Source: Tardiphaga sp052076105
GTDB taxonomy: Bacteria > Pseudomonadota > Alphaproteobacteria > Rhizobiales > Xanthobacteraceae
Length of the DNA: 64,000 bases
Assembly: GCF_052076105.1 (NCBI RefSeq)
Contig: NZ_CP197245.1
Span: 5,332,001-5,396,000, forward strand
Direction: 5' to 3'
How positions within the stretch are numbered: the stretch's first letter is position 1; every line of letters starts with the position of its first letter. The notes under the pieces were generated by a model that did not search any database, was not told where the DNA came from, and saw only the letters and a list, made by a program, of their open reading frames with translations. This document shows positions 9,027 to 17,302 of this stretch, piece by piece. The position numbers and the translations under genes were made by a program.

Positions 9027-10055
9027 GTGGTCGCGCTTCGCGGAAAAGATATCGACACGTTCCTGGCCAGGCCGGATTCCGGCCGGCCGATCATCCTGCT
9101 CTACGGAGCTGATGCCGGACTCGTGCGCGAACGCGCTGACGCGTTGATGAAATCCGGGGTCGACGATCCCAATGATCCATTCTCGCTGGTCCGTATGGAC
9201 GGCGACGATCTCGCCGCCGAACCGTCGCGTCTCGTCGAAGAAGCCATGACCGTCCCGCTGTTCGGCGGCCGACGTGCCATCCGTGTGCGCGCGGGCTCGA
9301 AGAATTTTTCCAGCGGCGTAGATACGCTCGCCGAGTCCGACATCAAGGATTGCCGCATCGTGATCGAGGCCGGTGAGCTCAGGCCGGAATCGCCTTTGCG
9401 GAAGGTGTGCGAGAAGGCCAAAACTGCGGTGGCCATCGCCTGTTACCCGGACACCGAGCGCGATCTCGCAAAGCTCATCGACGAAGAACTCCGTGTCTCC
9501 AATCTCCGCATGGCGCCCGATGCGCGTGCCACACTGATGTCGCTGCTTGGCGGCGACCGGCAGGCGTCGCGCAATGAACTCCGCAAGCTGACGCTCTATG
9601 CGCATGGCACCGGCGAAGTCACGCTCGACGACGTGATGGCCGTTGTCGCCGACGCATCCGAGCTGAAGATCGATCCGATCGTCGATGGCGCCTTCGCCGG
9701 AAATCCCGCCGCGGTGGAAGTCGAGTTCAACAAGGCGATGATCGCCGGAACTTATCCGGGCATGATCATGATGGCCGCGCAGCGCCAGGCCGCATTGCTA
9801 CACAAAGCTAGCCTGCTGGTCGAAGCCGGCAGCTCTGCGTCATCCGCCGTCGAGAGTGGATTTCCACGGCTGCATTTTTCACGCAAGGGAACGGTGGAAG
9901 CGGCGCTGCGAAATTTCTCGGCGCAGCGGCTGGTGAATATCATCGACCAGCTCGCCGTCGCGGCCCTCGATGTCCGCAAGCAAAACGCCCTCGGCGCGGT
10001 GATCGCACAAAGGGCGTTGATGTCGATTGCCGTGAATGCAAGGCGGCGCGGTTAG
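9027..10055 (+). CDS. holA: DNA polymerase III subunit delta
   Basis: The 342-residue product fits HolA: IILLYGADAGLVRERAD near the N-terminus, the RAIRVR strand, a central LIDEEL..A...L...LGGDRQASRNELRKL segment and a C-terminal helical domain. Delta opens the beta sliding clamp within the clamp-loader complex. The start is GTG at 9027 (VALRGKDIDTFL), 9 nt after lptE. The gene converges with parB: its TAG (10053-10055) overlaps the parB TAA on the other strand, so the two reading frames share 4 nt and there is no room for a terminator between them. Confidence 0.95.
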   Translation: MVALRGKDIDTFLARPDSGRPIILLYGADAGLVRERADALMKSGVDDPNDPFSLVRMDGDDLAAEPSRLVEEAMTVPLFGGRRAIRVRAGSKNFSSGVDTLAESDIKDCRIVIEAGELRPESPLRKVCEKAKTAVAIACYPDTERDLAKLIDEELRVSNLRMAPDARATLMSLLGGDRQASRNELRKLTLYAHGTGEVTLDDVMAVVADASELKIDPIVDGAFAGNPAAVEVEFNKAMIAGTYPGMIMMAAQRQAALLHKASLLVEAGSSASSAVESGFPRLHFSRKGTVEAALRNFSAQRLVNIIDQLAVAALDVRKQNALGAVIAQRALMSIAVNARRRG

Positions 10056-10942
10056 CTCTCCGAATCCAGCCGCTTCAGAATTTCGTCGAGCTGATCCAGA
10101 TCACGATACTTGATGATCACGGTGCCGCCGGGATCGCGGTGATCCACCGACACCTTCAGCCCGAGCACGTCGCTAACCCGCTTCTCCAGTGCGATCGTGT
10201 CGGCATCCTTCGCCGCCTTGGGAGACGACGTGCGCGGCTTCTGCGGCGCGCGCTCCGGCACCCCCTCTTCATGCGCGAGTGCTTCGGTCTGACGAACGTT
10301 CAGTCCCTCGGCAATGATCCGCTTCGCGGCGCTCGACGCGTCCGGCAGATTGATCAGTGCGCGGGCGTGACCGTTGGAGAGCTGGCCCGAAGCGATCAGG
10401 CCCTGCACATCCTCAGGCAACTTGGTGAGGCGCATCATGTTGGCGACATGGCTGCGGCTCTTGCCGACGATTTTCGCGATCTCGTCCTGGCTGTGTTTGT
10501 AGGTCTCGGCGAGCGCGTGATAGCCCTGCGCCTCTTCCATCGCATTGAGATCTTCGCGCTGGACGTTCTCGATGATCGCGATTTCCATCGCGGCCGAATC
10601 CGTCACGTCGAGCGGCACGATCGGCACTTCATGCAGACCGGCGATCTGCGATGCACGCCAGCGGCGTTCGCCGGCGATGATCTCGAAGCGATCGTTCGAG
10701 CCCTTCACCGGACGCACCACGATCGGCTGGATCACGCCATGCTGTTTGATGGACGCCGCAAGTTCGCTGAGCTCAGCATCGGCAAAGGCCCGACGCGGAT
10801 TGCGCGGATTGGCCTTGAGGAATTCGATCGGTACCTTGCGCTGGTTACGCGAAGGACGCTCGACATGCGCGGCCTCGCCGCCGACATCGCCGATCAGACT
10901 TGCAAGACCGCGGCCCAACCGCGAACGCGCTTCATCGGCCAT
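10052..10942 (-). CDS. parB: Chromosome-partitioning protein ParB (CTPase, parS-binding)
   Basis: The product (296 residues from ATG 10942) starts MADEARSRLGRGLASLIG, the ParA-contacting N-terminus typical of alphaproteobacterial ParB. It has the nucleotide-binding boxes (NPRNPRR and GERRWRA), the helix-turn-helix SQDEIAKIVGKSRSHVANMM and a C-terminal dimerisation region. ParB loads as a CTP-dependent clamp at parS, and four candidate sites lie 1.6-4.6 kb upstream. ATG 10942 is chosen over ATG 10963 because only it has a Shine-Dalgarno-like GAAGGGA about 6 nt upstream. It follows parA on the same strand. Confidence 0.97.
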   Translation of the reverse strand: MADEARSRLGRGLASLIGDVGGEAAHVERPSRNQRKVPIEFLKANPRNPRRAFADAELSELAASIKQHGVIQPIVVRPVKGSNDRFEIIAGERRWRASQIAGLHEVPIVPLDVTDSAAMEIAIIENVQREDLNAMEEAQGYHALAETYKHSQDEIAKIVGKSRSHVANMMRLTKLPEDVQGLIASGQLSNGHARALINLPDASSAAKRIIAEGLNVRQTEALAHEEGVPERAPQKPRTSSPKAAKDADTIALEKRVSDVLGLKVSVDHRDPGGTVIIKYRDLDQLDEILKRLDSES

Positions 10943-11053
10943 AGCCAATCCCTTCGAACTCATGCGGGTTACTCCGTACTCAAACTAGAAATTCAGACCG
11001 CAGGATCGGTGGCGCAAAGCTCACCGCATCCCGAAAACTATCGACGCAAGATT

Positions 11054-11920
11054 TCAGTGAGCAGTACGCAGATCCCGCTCGCGCTGGATCACTTCCGTCG
11101 CAAGCCGCAAGTACGCTTCGGAGCCCGAGCACTTGAGATCATAGACCAGCACGGGTTTGCCGTAGGACGGCGCTTCCGAAATGCGGACGTTACGCGGGAT
11201 CATGGTGTCATAGACCTTGCTGCCCATGAATTCGCGGACGTCAGCGACGACCTGGTTCGACAGGTTGTTGCGCGCATCAAACATGGTCATCACGATGCCA
11301 TGGATCGACAGGTTCGGGTTCAGCGTCGAACGCACCTGCTCGACCGTCTGCAGCAATTGCGACAGACCTTCGAGCGCGAAGAACTCACACTGCAACGGAA
11401 CGAGGATCGCATCAGACGCGGCCATCGCGTTGACCGTCAGAAGGTTGAGCGACGGCGGACAGTCGATCAGCACGTAAGTGTAGTCGGAACCCGGCGAGAC
11501 ATTGTTGTTCAATTCACCGATGGCATCACGCAGCCGGAAGGCGCGGTCGCGCGCCGAACCGAGTTCGAGCTCGAGGCCCGAAAGGTCCATGGTCGACGCA
11601 GCGATGTGCAGACGCGGCACCGCGGTGACCACGACAGCATCGCGCAGCGGCGCTTCGCCGATCAGAACGTCATAGGTCGAGCAGTTGCGATTGCGACGAT
11701 CAATGCCGAGACCGGTGGACGCATTGCCCTGCGGATCGAGATCGACGATCAACACGCGCTCGCCGATGGCGGCGAGTGCCGTGCCGAGATTGATCGCGGT
11801 GGTGGTCTTGCCGACGCCGCCCTTCTGGTTGGCCAGCGCCAGGATGCGCGGGTGTCCGGGCATCGTATTTGACGTATCCTCTTGATATTCTTGATCAATT
11901 ACGGTCATTGGCGTGGCCAT
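11054..11920 (-). CDS. parA: Chromosome-partitioning ATPase ParA
   Basis: The 288-residue product is a MinD/ParA-type ATPase with the deviant Walker A KGGVGKTT at 33-40, Walker A' DLDPQGNAST and the Walker B-like VLIDCPPSL. It forms the nucleoid-bound gradient that moves ParB-parS complexes. It overlaps the 3' end of rsmG by 26 nt and precedes parB, giving the common order mnmG-rsmG-parA-parB on the minus strand. No strong ribosome-binding site precedes ATG 11920, and Met5 or Met20 are possible alternative starts. The plus-strand open frame covering parB and parA (10139-11872) is a shadow. Confidence 0.97.
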   Translation of the reverse strand: MATPMTVIDQEYQEDTSNTMPGHPRILALANQKGGVGKTTTAINLGTALAAIGERVLIVDLDPQGNASTGLGIDRRNRNCSTYDVLIGEAPLRDAVVVTAVPRLHIAASTMDLSGLELELGSARDRAFRLRDAIGELNNNVSPGSDYTYVLIDCPPSLNLLTVNAMAASDAILVPLQCEFFALEGLSQLLQTVEQVRSTLNPNLSIHGIVMTMFDARNNLSNQVVADVREFMGSKVYDTMIPRNVRISEAPSYGKPVLVYDLKCSGSEAYLRLATEVIQRERDLRTAH

Positions 11921-12605
11921 TTTGGTTTGCGGACGGGGTCAGTCGCTCGATCCGGTCGAGTTCGACGATCCAGCCTTGTCCGCCGGTCAGGCTGGCATGC
12001 AGGCGCGGGCTTATATTCCAATATCTAGTAGCTTCGGTCAATTCCGATTCTACATCTTGACCCTTGAGAAATAAGGCTTTTGTACCCGGCTTCATCAGGG
12101 GCTCGGCGAAACCGATGACGATATGTAACGAGGCAACAGCACGCGCGGTGATGCAATCGACGCGTTCGGGAAATCTATCCACATTATCCCCGATGTCAGC
12201 CAGATGAATTGTGCCTGGGGCTTGCGTCACTCGCAGCGCTTCGCGCAGGAACGCCGCCTTCTTGGCGTTGCGCTCGACGAGATGAACATGTCCACCTGTA
12301 ACGTCGCCCATGGCACAGGCCAGAACCACACCGGGGAAGCCTCCACCGCTGCCGAAGTCGAGCCAGATCTTTGCATCCGGCGCGAGGTTCAGAAGCTGCA
12401 GCGAATCCGAGATATGGCGCGTCCAGAGATTTGGAAGCGTCGCGGGCGAAATCAGATTGGTCTTGGCCTGCCATTGCAGCAGCAGATCGACATAGCGATC
12501 GAGCCTGCCCTCCGTTTCACGTGAAACAGGTGTCAGCCGCAAGGCCGCAGCCTTGTCGGCATCGAGCCGGGGTGCGGGAGCTGCTTGCTGGGATCGTTGA
12601 GCCAT
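11895..12605 (-). CDS. rsmG: 16S rRNA (guanine-N7)-methyltransferase RsmG (GidB)
   Basis: The product, about 236 residues, is a SAM-dependent methyltransferase with motif I LDFGSGGGFPGVVLA, the RsmG-specific LVERNAKKAAFLREA and RAVASL segments, and the N-terminal NLISPATLPNLWTRHISDSL. It methylates G527 of 16S rRNA. The start is uncertain: ATG 12605 (MAQRSQQ) is used here, ATG 12635 (MGPNSFS) is possible, and neither has a clear ribosome-binding site. The PVSRET peptide near the N-terminus is encoded by a parS-like palindrome (12513-12528), so this DNA has a double role. Two plus-strand genes separate rsmG from mnmG. Confidence 0.95.
   Translation of the reverse strand: MAQRSQQAAPAPRLDADKAAALRLTPVSRETEGRLDRYVDLLLQWQAKTNLISPATLPNLWTRHISDSLQLLNLAPDAKIWLDFGSGGGFPGVVLACAMGDVTGGHVHLVERNAKKAAFLREALRVTQAPGTIHLADIGDNVDRFPERVDCITARAVASLHIVIGFAEPLMKPGTKALFLKGQDVESELTEATRYWNISPRLHASLTGGQGWIVELDRIERLTPSANQNGHANDRN
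12513..12528. other. parS centromere site inside rsmG coding sequence
   Basis: The sequence reads CGTTTCACGTGAAACA, matching the widespread parS 16-mer TGTTTCACGTGAAACA at 15 of 16 bases and keeping the full 14-bp palindrome (12514-12527). It encodes VSRET in rsmG. ParB is encoded 1.6 kb away. Confidence 0.85.
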
Positions 12606-12707
12606 TGGATTGTCTGAAAAGCTGTTGGGACCCATCCATACTCTGAGTCCATTTGTGTCGCTATCGAATTGCCGGATCGCGGCGACGAATCCGGGCGGGA
12701 ATTGCCG

Positions 12708-13259
12708 ATGAATGAACGACCGACCTATCAGGAGGCCCTTCGACGCACCGGTCTGCTCGGCGTCCTCGCGCCGTTCGACCCGCATGTGGTCGGCACACTG
12801 CCGCTCGGCGTCGCCCGGCCCGACAGTGACATCGATATCGTCTGCAGCGCCACCGACCTGCCCGCGGCTGTCGGACTCATCTGGAAGCACTTTGGCGAGA
12901 ATGAAAGCTTCGCCGTCCATCAATGGTCGGCCAAAGGCCGACCGGTGACCGCGACATTCGAAGCGTATGGATGGCCGTTCGAGATCTTCATCAGCTCGAC
13001 TCCTGTACAGGATCAAGCCGGTTGGCGGCACTTCGAGGTCGAGAGGCGACTGCTGAGCCTAGGCGGACCGGCCTTCCACACCGCCATCTGCGAGTTACGG
13101 GCCGAGGGCGTAAAGACGGAGCCTGCCTTTGCATGTGTTCTCAAGCTTGAAGGCGACCCTTACGCCGTCCTGTACGACTTGTTCAGCACCTCTAATGACC
13201 AGTTGACGGCAATCCTGAGAGCGCAGGGGTTCGCAGCCGGGAGAATTCAGGAGGCTTGA
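12708..13259 (+). CDS. DUF4269-like protein, nucleotidyltransferase-like fold
   Basis: The 183-residue product begins MNERPTYQEALRRTG and carries VGTLPLGVARPDSDIDIV (about 29-46), which looks like the G-S/T...D-x-D metal-binding strand of nucleotidyltransferases and matches the pattern of DUF4269 proteins. GWPFEIFISS and a later GDPYAVLYDLF segment complete the fold. No partner toxin or antitoxin is recognised and no function is proposed. It lies on the plus strand between rsmG and mnmG, both on the minus strand, interrupting a pair that is often adjacent. ATG 12708 is chosen because upstream residues in this frame look non-coding. Confidence 0.75.
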   Translation: MNERPTYQEALRRTGLLGVLAPFDPHVVGTLPLGVARPDSDIDIVCSATDLPAAVGLIWKHFGENESFAVHQWSAKGRPVTATFEAYGWPFEIFISSTPVQDQAGWRHFEVERRLLSLGGPAFHTAICELRAEGVKTEPAFACVLKLEGDPYAVLYDLFSTSNDQLTAILRAQGFAAGRIQEA

Positions 13260-13327
13260 GTTGACCAGGATCAATGTGAGCGGGGCGGCTCCGCGTTCCA
13301 ATGAATCATCGTTGGAGGCAGATGACC

Positions 13328-13516
13328 ATGAGTGTGATCGTACGGCTTTTCCTGACGCTGGCAGCACCCATCACCGCGCTATTCGTCTCACGTGATGCAC
13401 TCAACTTCGACATCATCCAGACGATGGTCGCTGTAGTTCTTTTCACGGTGGCCGTAGCAGCCGTTGCCTTCTGGCCCCGCCGTCCAGCGAAGCCATCTTC
13501 AACAGAGCCACGCTGA
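13328..13516 (+). CDS. Small two-helix membrane protein, unknown
   Basis: A 62-residue product begins MSVIVRLFLTLAAPITALF and has a second hydrophobic helix (MVAVVLFTVAVAAVAFW) followed by a short basic/polar tail (PRRPAKPSSTEPR). A strong GGAGG at 13314-13318 lies 9 nt before ATG 13328 (3 nt before ATG 13322), which supports real translation. It follows the DUF4269-like gene by about 68 nt on the same strand and ends 10 nt before a parS site. No family was recognised. Confidence 0.6.
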   Translation: MSVIVRLFLTLAAPITALFVSRDALNFDIIQTMVAVVLFTVAVAAVAFWPRRPAKPSSTEPR

Positions 13517-13526
13517 TTTGGCTTCC

Positions 13527-13542
13527 TGTTTCACGTGAAACA
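13527..13542. other. parS centromere site
   Basis: Perfect 16-bp palindrome TGTTTCACGTGAAACA, identical to the bacterial parS consensus. It lies between the stop of the small membrane protein gene and the stop of mnmG. Confidence 0.93.
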
Positions 13543-13547
13543 ACCGA

Positions 13548-15419
13548 CTAGGCTAAAGCAGCCTTCGGCTTCCGTGCTTGGCGGCGAAGATAGGCCGCTA
13601 GAATGGCCAGCGCGGCCGGGGTCATACCATCCAGACGTCCCGCCTGCCCCACAGTGTGAGGAAGCGCTGCCTTGAGCTTCGCCCGAGCCTCATTGGACAG
13701 TCCGGGGACCACATCGTAGTCCACATCGGCCAGCGAGAGACCCTCGTCGCGGCGAAAAGCCTCAACATCGGCGGTCTGACGCTTCAGATAGACATCATAT
13801 TTGGCGTCGATCTCGATATGGGTGCCGATCGCTGGGTCAATGGCCGATAGGTCCGGCCAGATCCGGGTCACGGTGACCCATTCGGCCTCGGGGTAGGACA
13901 GGAGATCGAAGGCCGAGCGACGCTGACCGTCGTGATTGAGCGCCAGACCATGCTTGGCCGCGCCGTTCGGGGTGATCGAAAGCGCCTGCGCGAGCGCTTT
14001 ACCGGCAGCGAGGGCTTCCATCTTGGCGCCATGCTGAACCGAACGAGCCCTGCCGACACATCCCAGAGCGATACCCTTGTCGGTCAGGCGCTGATCGGCG
14101 TTGTCGGCACGCAGCGTGAGACGGTATTCGGCCCGCGACGTGAACATCCGATAGGGCTCGGTAATCCCCCGGGTGACCAGATCGTCGATCATCACGCCAA
14201 GATAGCCGTCGGCCCGGTCGAATACGACCAACTGGCTGCCGCTCGCTGCTAAAGCCGCATTCAGGCCAGCGACGAGACCCTGGGCTGCTGCTTCCTCATA
14301 TCCCGTGGTGCCATTGATCTGCCCGGCCAGAAACAGGCCGGGGACACGCTTGGTCTGCAGTGTTGGATCCAGTTCGCGAGGATCGACGTGATCATACTCA
14401 ATCGCATAGCCCGAGCGAACCATACGGACCCGCTCCAGACCGGGGATCGAGGCCAGAATCGCGGACTGGACCTCCTCTGGTAACGAGGTTGAGATGCCGT
14501 TGGGATAGACCGTCGAGTCATCGAGACCTTCCGGCTCCAGGAAAATCTGGTGGCCATCGCGATCGCCAAAGCGGACGATCTTGTCCTCGATGGACGGGCA
14601 ATAGCGCGGTCCCGAACTCTTGATCTGGCCGGAATACATCGGAGACCGATGCACATTGGCGCGGATCACCTCATGGGTCGCCGGTGTGGTGCGCGTGATG
14701 CCGCACTGGATCTGCGGATTGGTGATCCGGTCGGTCATAACCGAAAATGGCTCCGGCGGATCGTCGGCGGACTGCATCTCGACCCCGGCCCAGTCGATGG
14801 TGGTTCCATCAAGCCTTGGTGGCGTGCCGGTCTTGAGCCGTCCGAGAGTGAAACCGATGCGCTCAAAGGCCTTGGACAGACCAAGGGCCGGCGCCTCGTC
14901 GATCCGACCAGCGGGCCAGTTCTTCTCGCCGAGATGGATCAAGCCGCGCAAAAACGTGCCGGTGGTGATGACCACTGATCCCGCGGAGAGTTCGCGGCCG
15001 TTAGCAAGACGGATGCCGGCGATCCGGCCATTTGACATCAGCAGGTCGTCAGCCTCGCCTTCAACCACACTCAGATTCTCGGTCGCAGCAATCGCCGCCT
15101 GCATCGCTGCGGCGTAAAGCTTGCGGTCCGCCTGGGTACGCGGACCACGAACGGCCGGACCCTTCTTGCGATTAAGCATGCGGAATTGGATGCCACCGGC
15201 GTCGGCGACGCGGCCCATCAATCCATCCAGGGCGTCGACTTCACGGACCAGGTGGCCCTTGCCCAAACCGCCGATGGCGGGGTTGCAGGACATCGCGCCA
15301 ACTGTCGCGAACTGATGCGTCACCAGCGCGGTCCGCGCACCCATGCGCGCAGCCGCAGCCGCGGCCTCGCAGCCGGCATGGCCTCCCCCGATTACGATGA
15401 CGTCAAATTTGTCCTGCAT
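13548..15419 (-). CDS. mnmG: tRNA uridine 5-carboxymethylaminomethyl modification enzyme MnmG (GidA)
   Basis: The 623-residue product is an FAD protein with the Rossmann motif VIGGGHAGCEAA near the N-terminus and the MnmG signatures SCNPAIGGLGKGHLVREVDA, GTPPRLDG and RAEYRLTLRADNAD. With MnmE it installs the cmnm5 group on wobble uridine 34 of several tRNAs. ATG 15419 is chosen because MQDKFDVIVIGGG is the family N-terminus; a longer frame to 15497 would run into a parS site. mnmE is the next gene upstream on the same strand, separated by a 332-nt AT-rich gap. Confidence 0.97.
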   Translation of the reverse strand: MQDKFDVIVIGGGHAGCEAAAAAARMGARTALVTHQFATVGAMSCNPAIGGLGKGHLVREVDALDGLMGRVADAGGIQFRMLNRKKGPAVRGPRTQADRKLYAAAMQAAIAATENLSVVEGEADDLLMSNGRIAGIRLANGRELSAGSVVITTGTFLRGLIHLGEKNWPAGRIDEAPALGLSKAFERIGFTLGRLKTGTPPRLDGTTIDWAGVEMQSADDPPEPFSVMTDRITNPQIQCGITRTTPATHEVIRANVHRSPMYSGQIKSSGPRYCPSIEDKIVRFGDRDGHQIFLEPEGLDDSTVYPNGISTSLPEEVQSAILASIPGLERVRMVRSGYAIEYDHVDPRELDPTLQTKRVPGLFLAGQINGTTGYEEAAAQGLVAGLNAALAASGSQLVVFDRADGYLGVMIDDLVTRGITEPYRMFTSRAEYRLTLRADNADQRLTDKGIALGCVGRARSVQHGAKMEALAAGKALAQALSITPNGAAKHGLALNHDGQRRSAFDLLSYPEAEWVTVTRIWPDLSAIDPAIGTHIEIDAKYDVYLKRQTADVEAFRRDEGLSLADVDYDVVPGLSNEARAKLKAALPHTVGQAGRLDGMTPAALAILAAYLRRQARKPKAALA

Positions 15420-15473
15420 GACCGCAGCTTCTAGCGCGGGTGCCACCGGGATTGAAGAGAAATCCACAGGCAC

Positions 15474-15489
15474 TGTTTCACGTGAAACA
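15474..15489. other. parS centromere site
   Basis: Perfect TGTTTCACGTGAAACA, 55 nt upstream of the mnmG start codon and 38 nt from the next parS copy. Confidence 0.93.
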
Positions 15490-15526
15490 ACGGACACTTT
15501 TGGAAGATGATCCGAAAAGGCCCGAC

Positions 15527-15542
15527 TGTTTCACGTGAAACA
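15527..15542. other. parS centromere site
   Basis: Perfect TGTTTCACGTGAAACA, 53 bp from the preceding copy measured start to start, in the mnmE-mnmG intergenic region. Confidence 0.93.
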
Positions 15543-15751
15543 CACTCTTCTCTTCAGCCGTCATTACGAGGAGCATCTTGCGGCGAAAACTGTCCAGTCT
15601 TTTGCAAGTCGCTGCCCGCAAACGTTGCCTTCTGGATTGCTTCGCTCCGCTCGCGCTGACAGCTGAAATTTCTATGCTTTTACCGTGGGTTCCGCGATTT
15701 AATGATTTAGTGATTTATTATTCACTTCATTAAATAATGAATAAAGAAATA
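15543..15751. other. AT-rich intergenic region between mnmE and mnmG
   Basis: No gene is seen here. Bases from about 15695 to 15772 are strikingly AT-rich against GC-rich surroundings, with repeated TGATTTA-like units, ATTAAATAATGAATAAAG and one DnaA-box-like TTATTCACT (15718-15726, 7 of 9 to TTATCCACA). It probably holds the mnmG promoter. It could also be a DNA-unwinding stretch, but a cluster of DnaA boxes is not visible. Confidence 0.5.
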
Positions 15752-17086
15752 TTACTTACCTATACAAAAGTCGCGAAAGATGCTATCAAGGATATCTTCC
15801 ACATCGACACGCCCCAGCAGCCGCCCCAATTGCTGCGCCGCAACACGCATATCCTCGGCAACGAATTCTTCACCTTGCGAAGCTGATGCTGCAGCATGCT
15901 GCAGCAAATCAGACGTGCTGCGCAGCAAAAGACGCTGCCGCTCCCGCGTAATTAACCCGGCCTCTCCACTTCCAAAGTACCGACCGGCAAAATCGACCAG
16001 CAGGGCCAACAGTTGTGCAATGCCATCGCCGCGTTCCGCAGAGATTGCGATCAACAGGTCTGGCCCGGGTGAGGCACCCTGAACCAGATCGACCTTGTTC
16101 CGGACAACCCAAACCGGCACTTCAGATTCCACCAGCCATCGCTCCGGATGGGATGCCTCCGCGCTGGAATCGACCAGCCACAGCACCAGGTCCGCCTCGG
16201 CCGCTCGCGCCCGAGCCCGGCGCACGCCCTCCTCCTCCACCGGATCGGCCGTCTCGCGAATGCCGGCTGTGTCGATGATCGTCACCGGATAACCATCGAG
16301 GTCGAGCTGCACCTCGATAACGTCACGGGTGGTGCCGGCATGCGGCGATACGATCGCCACATCGCGCCGGGCGAGCTGATTCATCAGCGTCGATTTGCCG
16401 ACATTGGGCTGACCCGCGATCGCCACCACCAGACCGTCACGCAACCGCTCGCTTCGACCCTGCGCCGCCAGCACATCTTCGATCTCCCGATGCAGCGCCG
16501 ATGCCTTCGCCAAAGCCGGCGCTAGCAATTCGGCAGACACGTCGCCCTCGTCAGAAAAATCGATGCCGACCTCGACCAGCGCCAGCGCCTCGATGATCTG
16601 CTGTCGCCAGTTGCGCGCCTTGTCGCCGAGCACTCCCTTGAGCTGCCGCAGCGCCTGACGTCGCTGCCGGTCGGTATCGGCGTGGATCAGATCATCAAGG
16701 CCTTCCGCCTCGGTCAGGTCGAGCTTGCCGTTCTCGAACGCACGGCGCGTAAATTCACCGGGCTCCGCCGGCCGCAAGCCATCGATAGCGCCCAACGCCT
16801 CGAACAACGAGACCAACACCGCGCGCCCGCCATGAATGTGAAATTCGGCAATATCCTCGCCGGTCGCGCTCGCCGGCCCCGGAAACCAAAGCACCACCGC
16901 ATCGTCGATCGGCCCGAGCCGGTCATCCGAGAGGAGAACATGGGTGGCCATCCGCGGCGCTGGCAGCTTCTCTGCCAGACGCGTCAGCGCCTCGCCTGCC
17001 TGGGGACCTGACACGCGGACAATCGCAATCGCCGTCGGCGGACGGCCGGAGGACAGAGCGTAGATCGTCTGGTCGCGCGGATGCAT
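15752..17086 (-). CDS. mnmE: tRNA modification GTPase MnmE (TrmE)
   Basis: The 444-residue product has the N-terminal tetrahydrofolate-binding domain (TIYALSSGRPPTAIAIVRVS, GEFTRRAFENGKLDL), a G domain with Walker A GQPNVGKST, DTAGIRE and NKVDL, and the C-terminal FCIGK with the conserved Cys. It pairs with MnmG in wobble-uridine modification. It lies between rho (upstream on the same strand) and mnmG. The start MHPRDQTIYALSSG agrees with the family. Confidence 0.97.
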   Translation of the reverse strand: MHPRDQTIYALSSGRPPTAIAIVRVSGPQAGEALTRLAEKLPAPRMATHVLLSDDRLGPIDDAVVLWFPGPASATGEDIAEFHIHGGRAVLVSLFEALGAIDGLRPAEPGEFTRRAFENGKLDLTEAEGLDDLIHADTDRQRRQALRQLKGVLGDKARNWRQQIIEALALVEVGIDFSDEGDVSAELLAPALAKASALHREIEDVLAAQGRSERLRDGLVVAIAGQPNVGKSTLMNQLARRDVAIVSPHAGTTRDVIEVQLDLDGYPVTIIDTAGIRETADPVEEEGVRRARARAAEADLVLWLVDSSAEASHPERWLVESEVPVWVVRNKVDLVQGASPGPDLLIAISAERGDGIAQLLALLVDFAGRYFGSGEAGLITRERQRLLLRSTSDLLQHAAASASQGEEFVAEDMRVAAQQLGRLLGRVDVEDILDSIFRDFCIGK

Positions 17087-17154
17087 CGCCTATTTGCCGA
17101 TGGGCTGCAGGTGGCGCAATCAGATTCTTGCGTCGCGCCTTTTAAGCCAAACGG

Positions 17155-17212
17155 GTCATTCTGGGTCTACATTCTGGTCAGCTCCGCCCACCGATCTGCA
17201 TCCCGGAATGAC
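17155..17212. repeat. Imperfect intergenic inverted repeat
   Basis: Arms GTCATTCTGGG (17155-17165) and CCCGGAATGAC (17202-17212) match at 10 of 11 positions as an inverted repeat, in the mnmE-rho gap. GTCATTC...GAATGAC elements of this kind are common between genes in this family of bacteria. Confidence 0.5.
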
Positions 17213-17230
17213 GGCTTGTGGACTCATAAG

Positions 17231-17262
17231 AAAAAAGCGCCGCTGCTTTCGCAACGGCGCTT
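17231..17262 (-). terminator. Intrinsic terminator of rho
   Basis: Read on the minus strand, an 8-bp perfect stem AAGCGCCG / CGGCGCTT (arms 17255-17262 and 17235-17242) extends through TTGC/GCAG around a GAAA loop and ends in a T-run (TTTTTT at 17231-17236). It sits about 40 nt after the rho stop codon. Confidence 0.88.
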
Positions 17263-17302
17263 CTTGCATTCCTCAAGCTGTTCGCTCGAACAGCCCCGAA
17301 AC

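Noticed and set aside
10139..11872. 577-codon plus-strand frame opposite parB and parA
   Set aside because: Runs across two well-supported genes and their gap; no recognisable domain.
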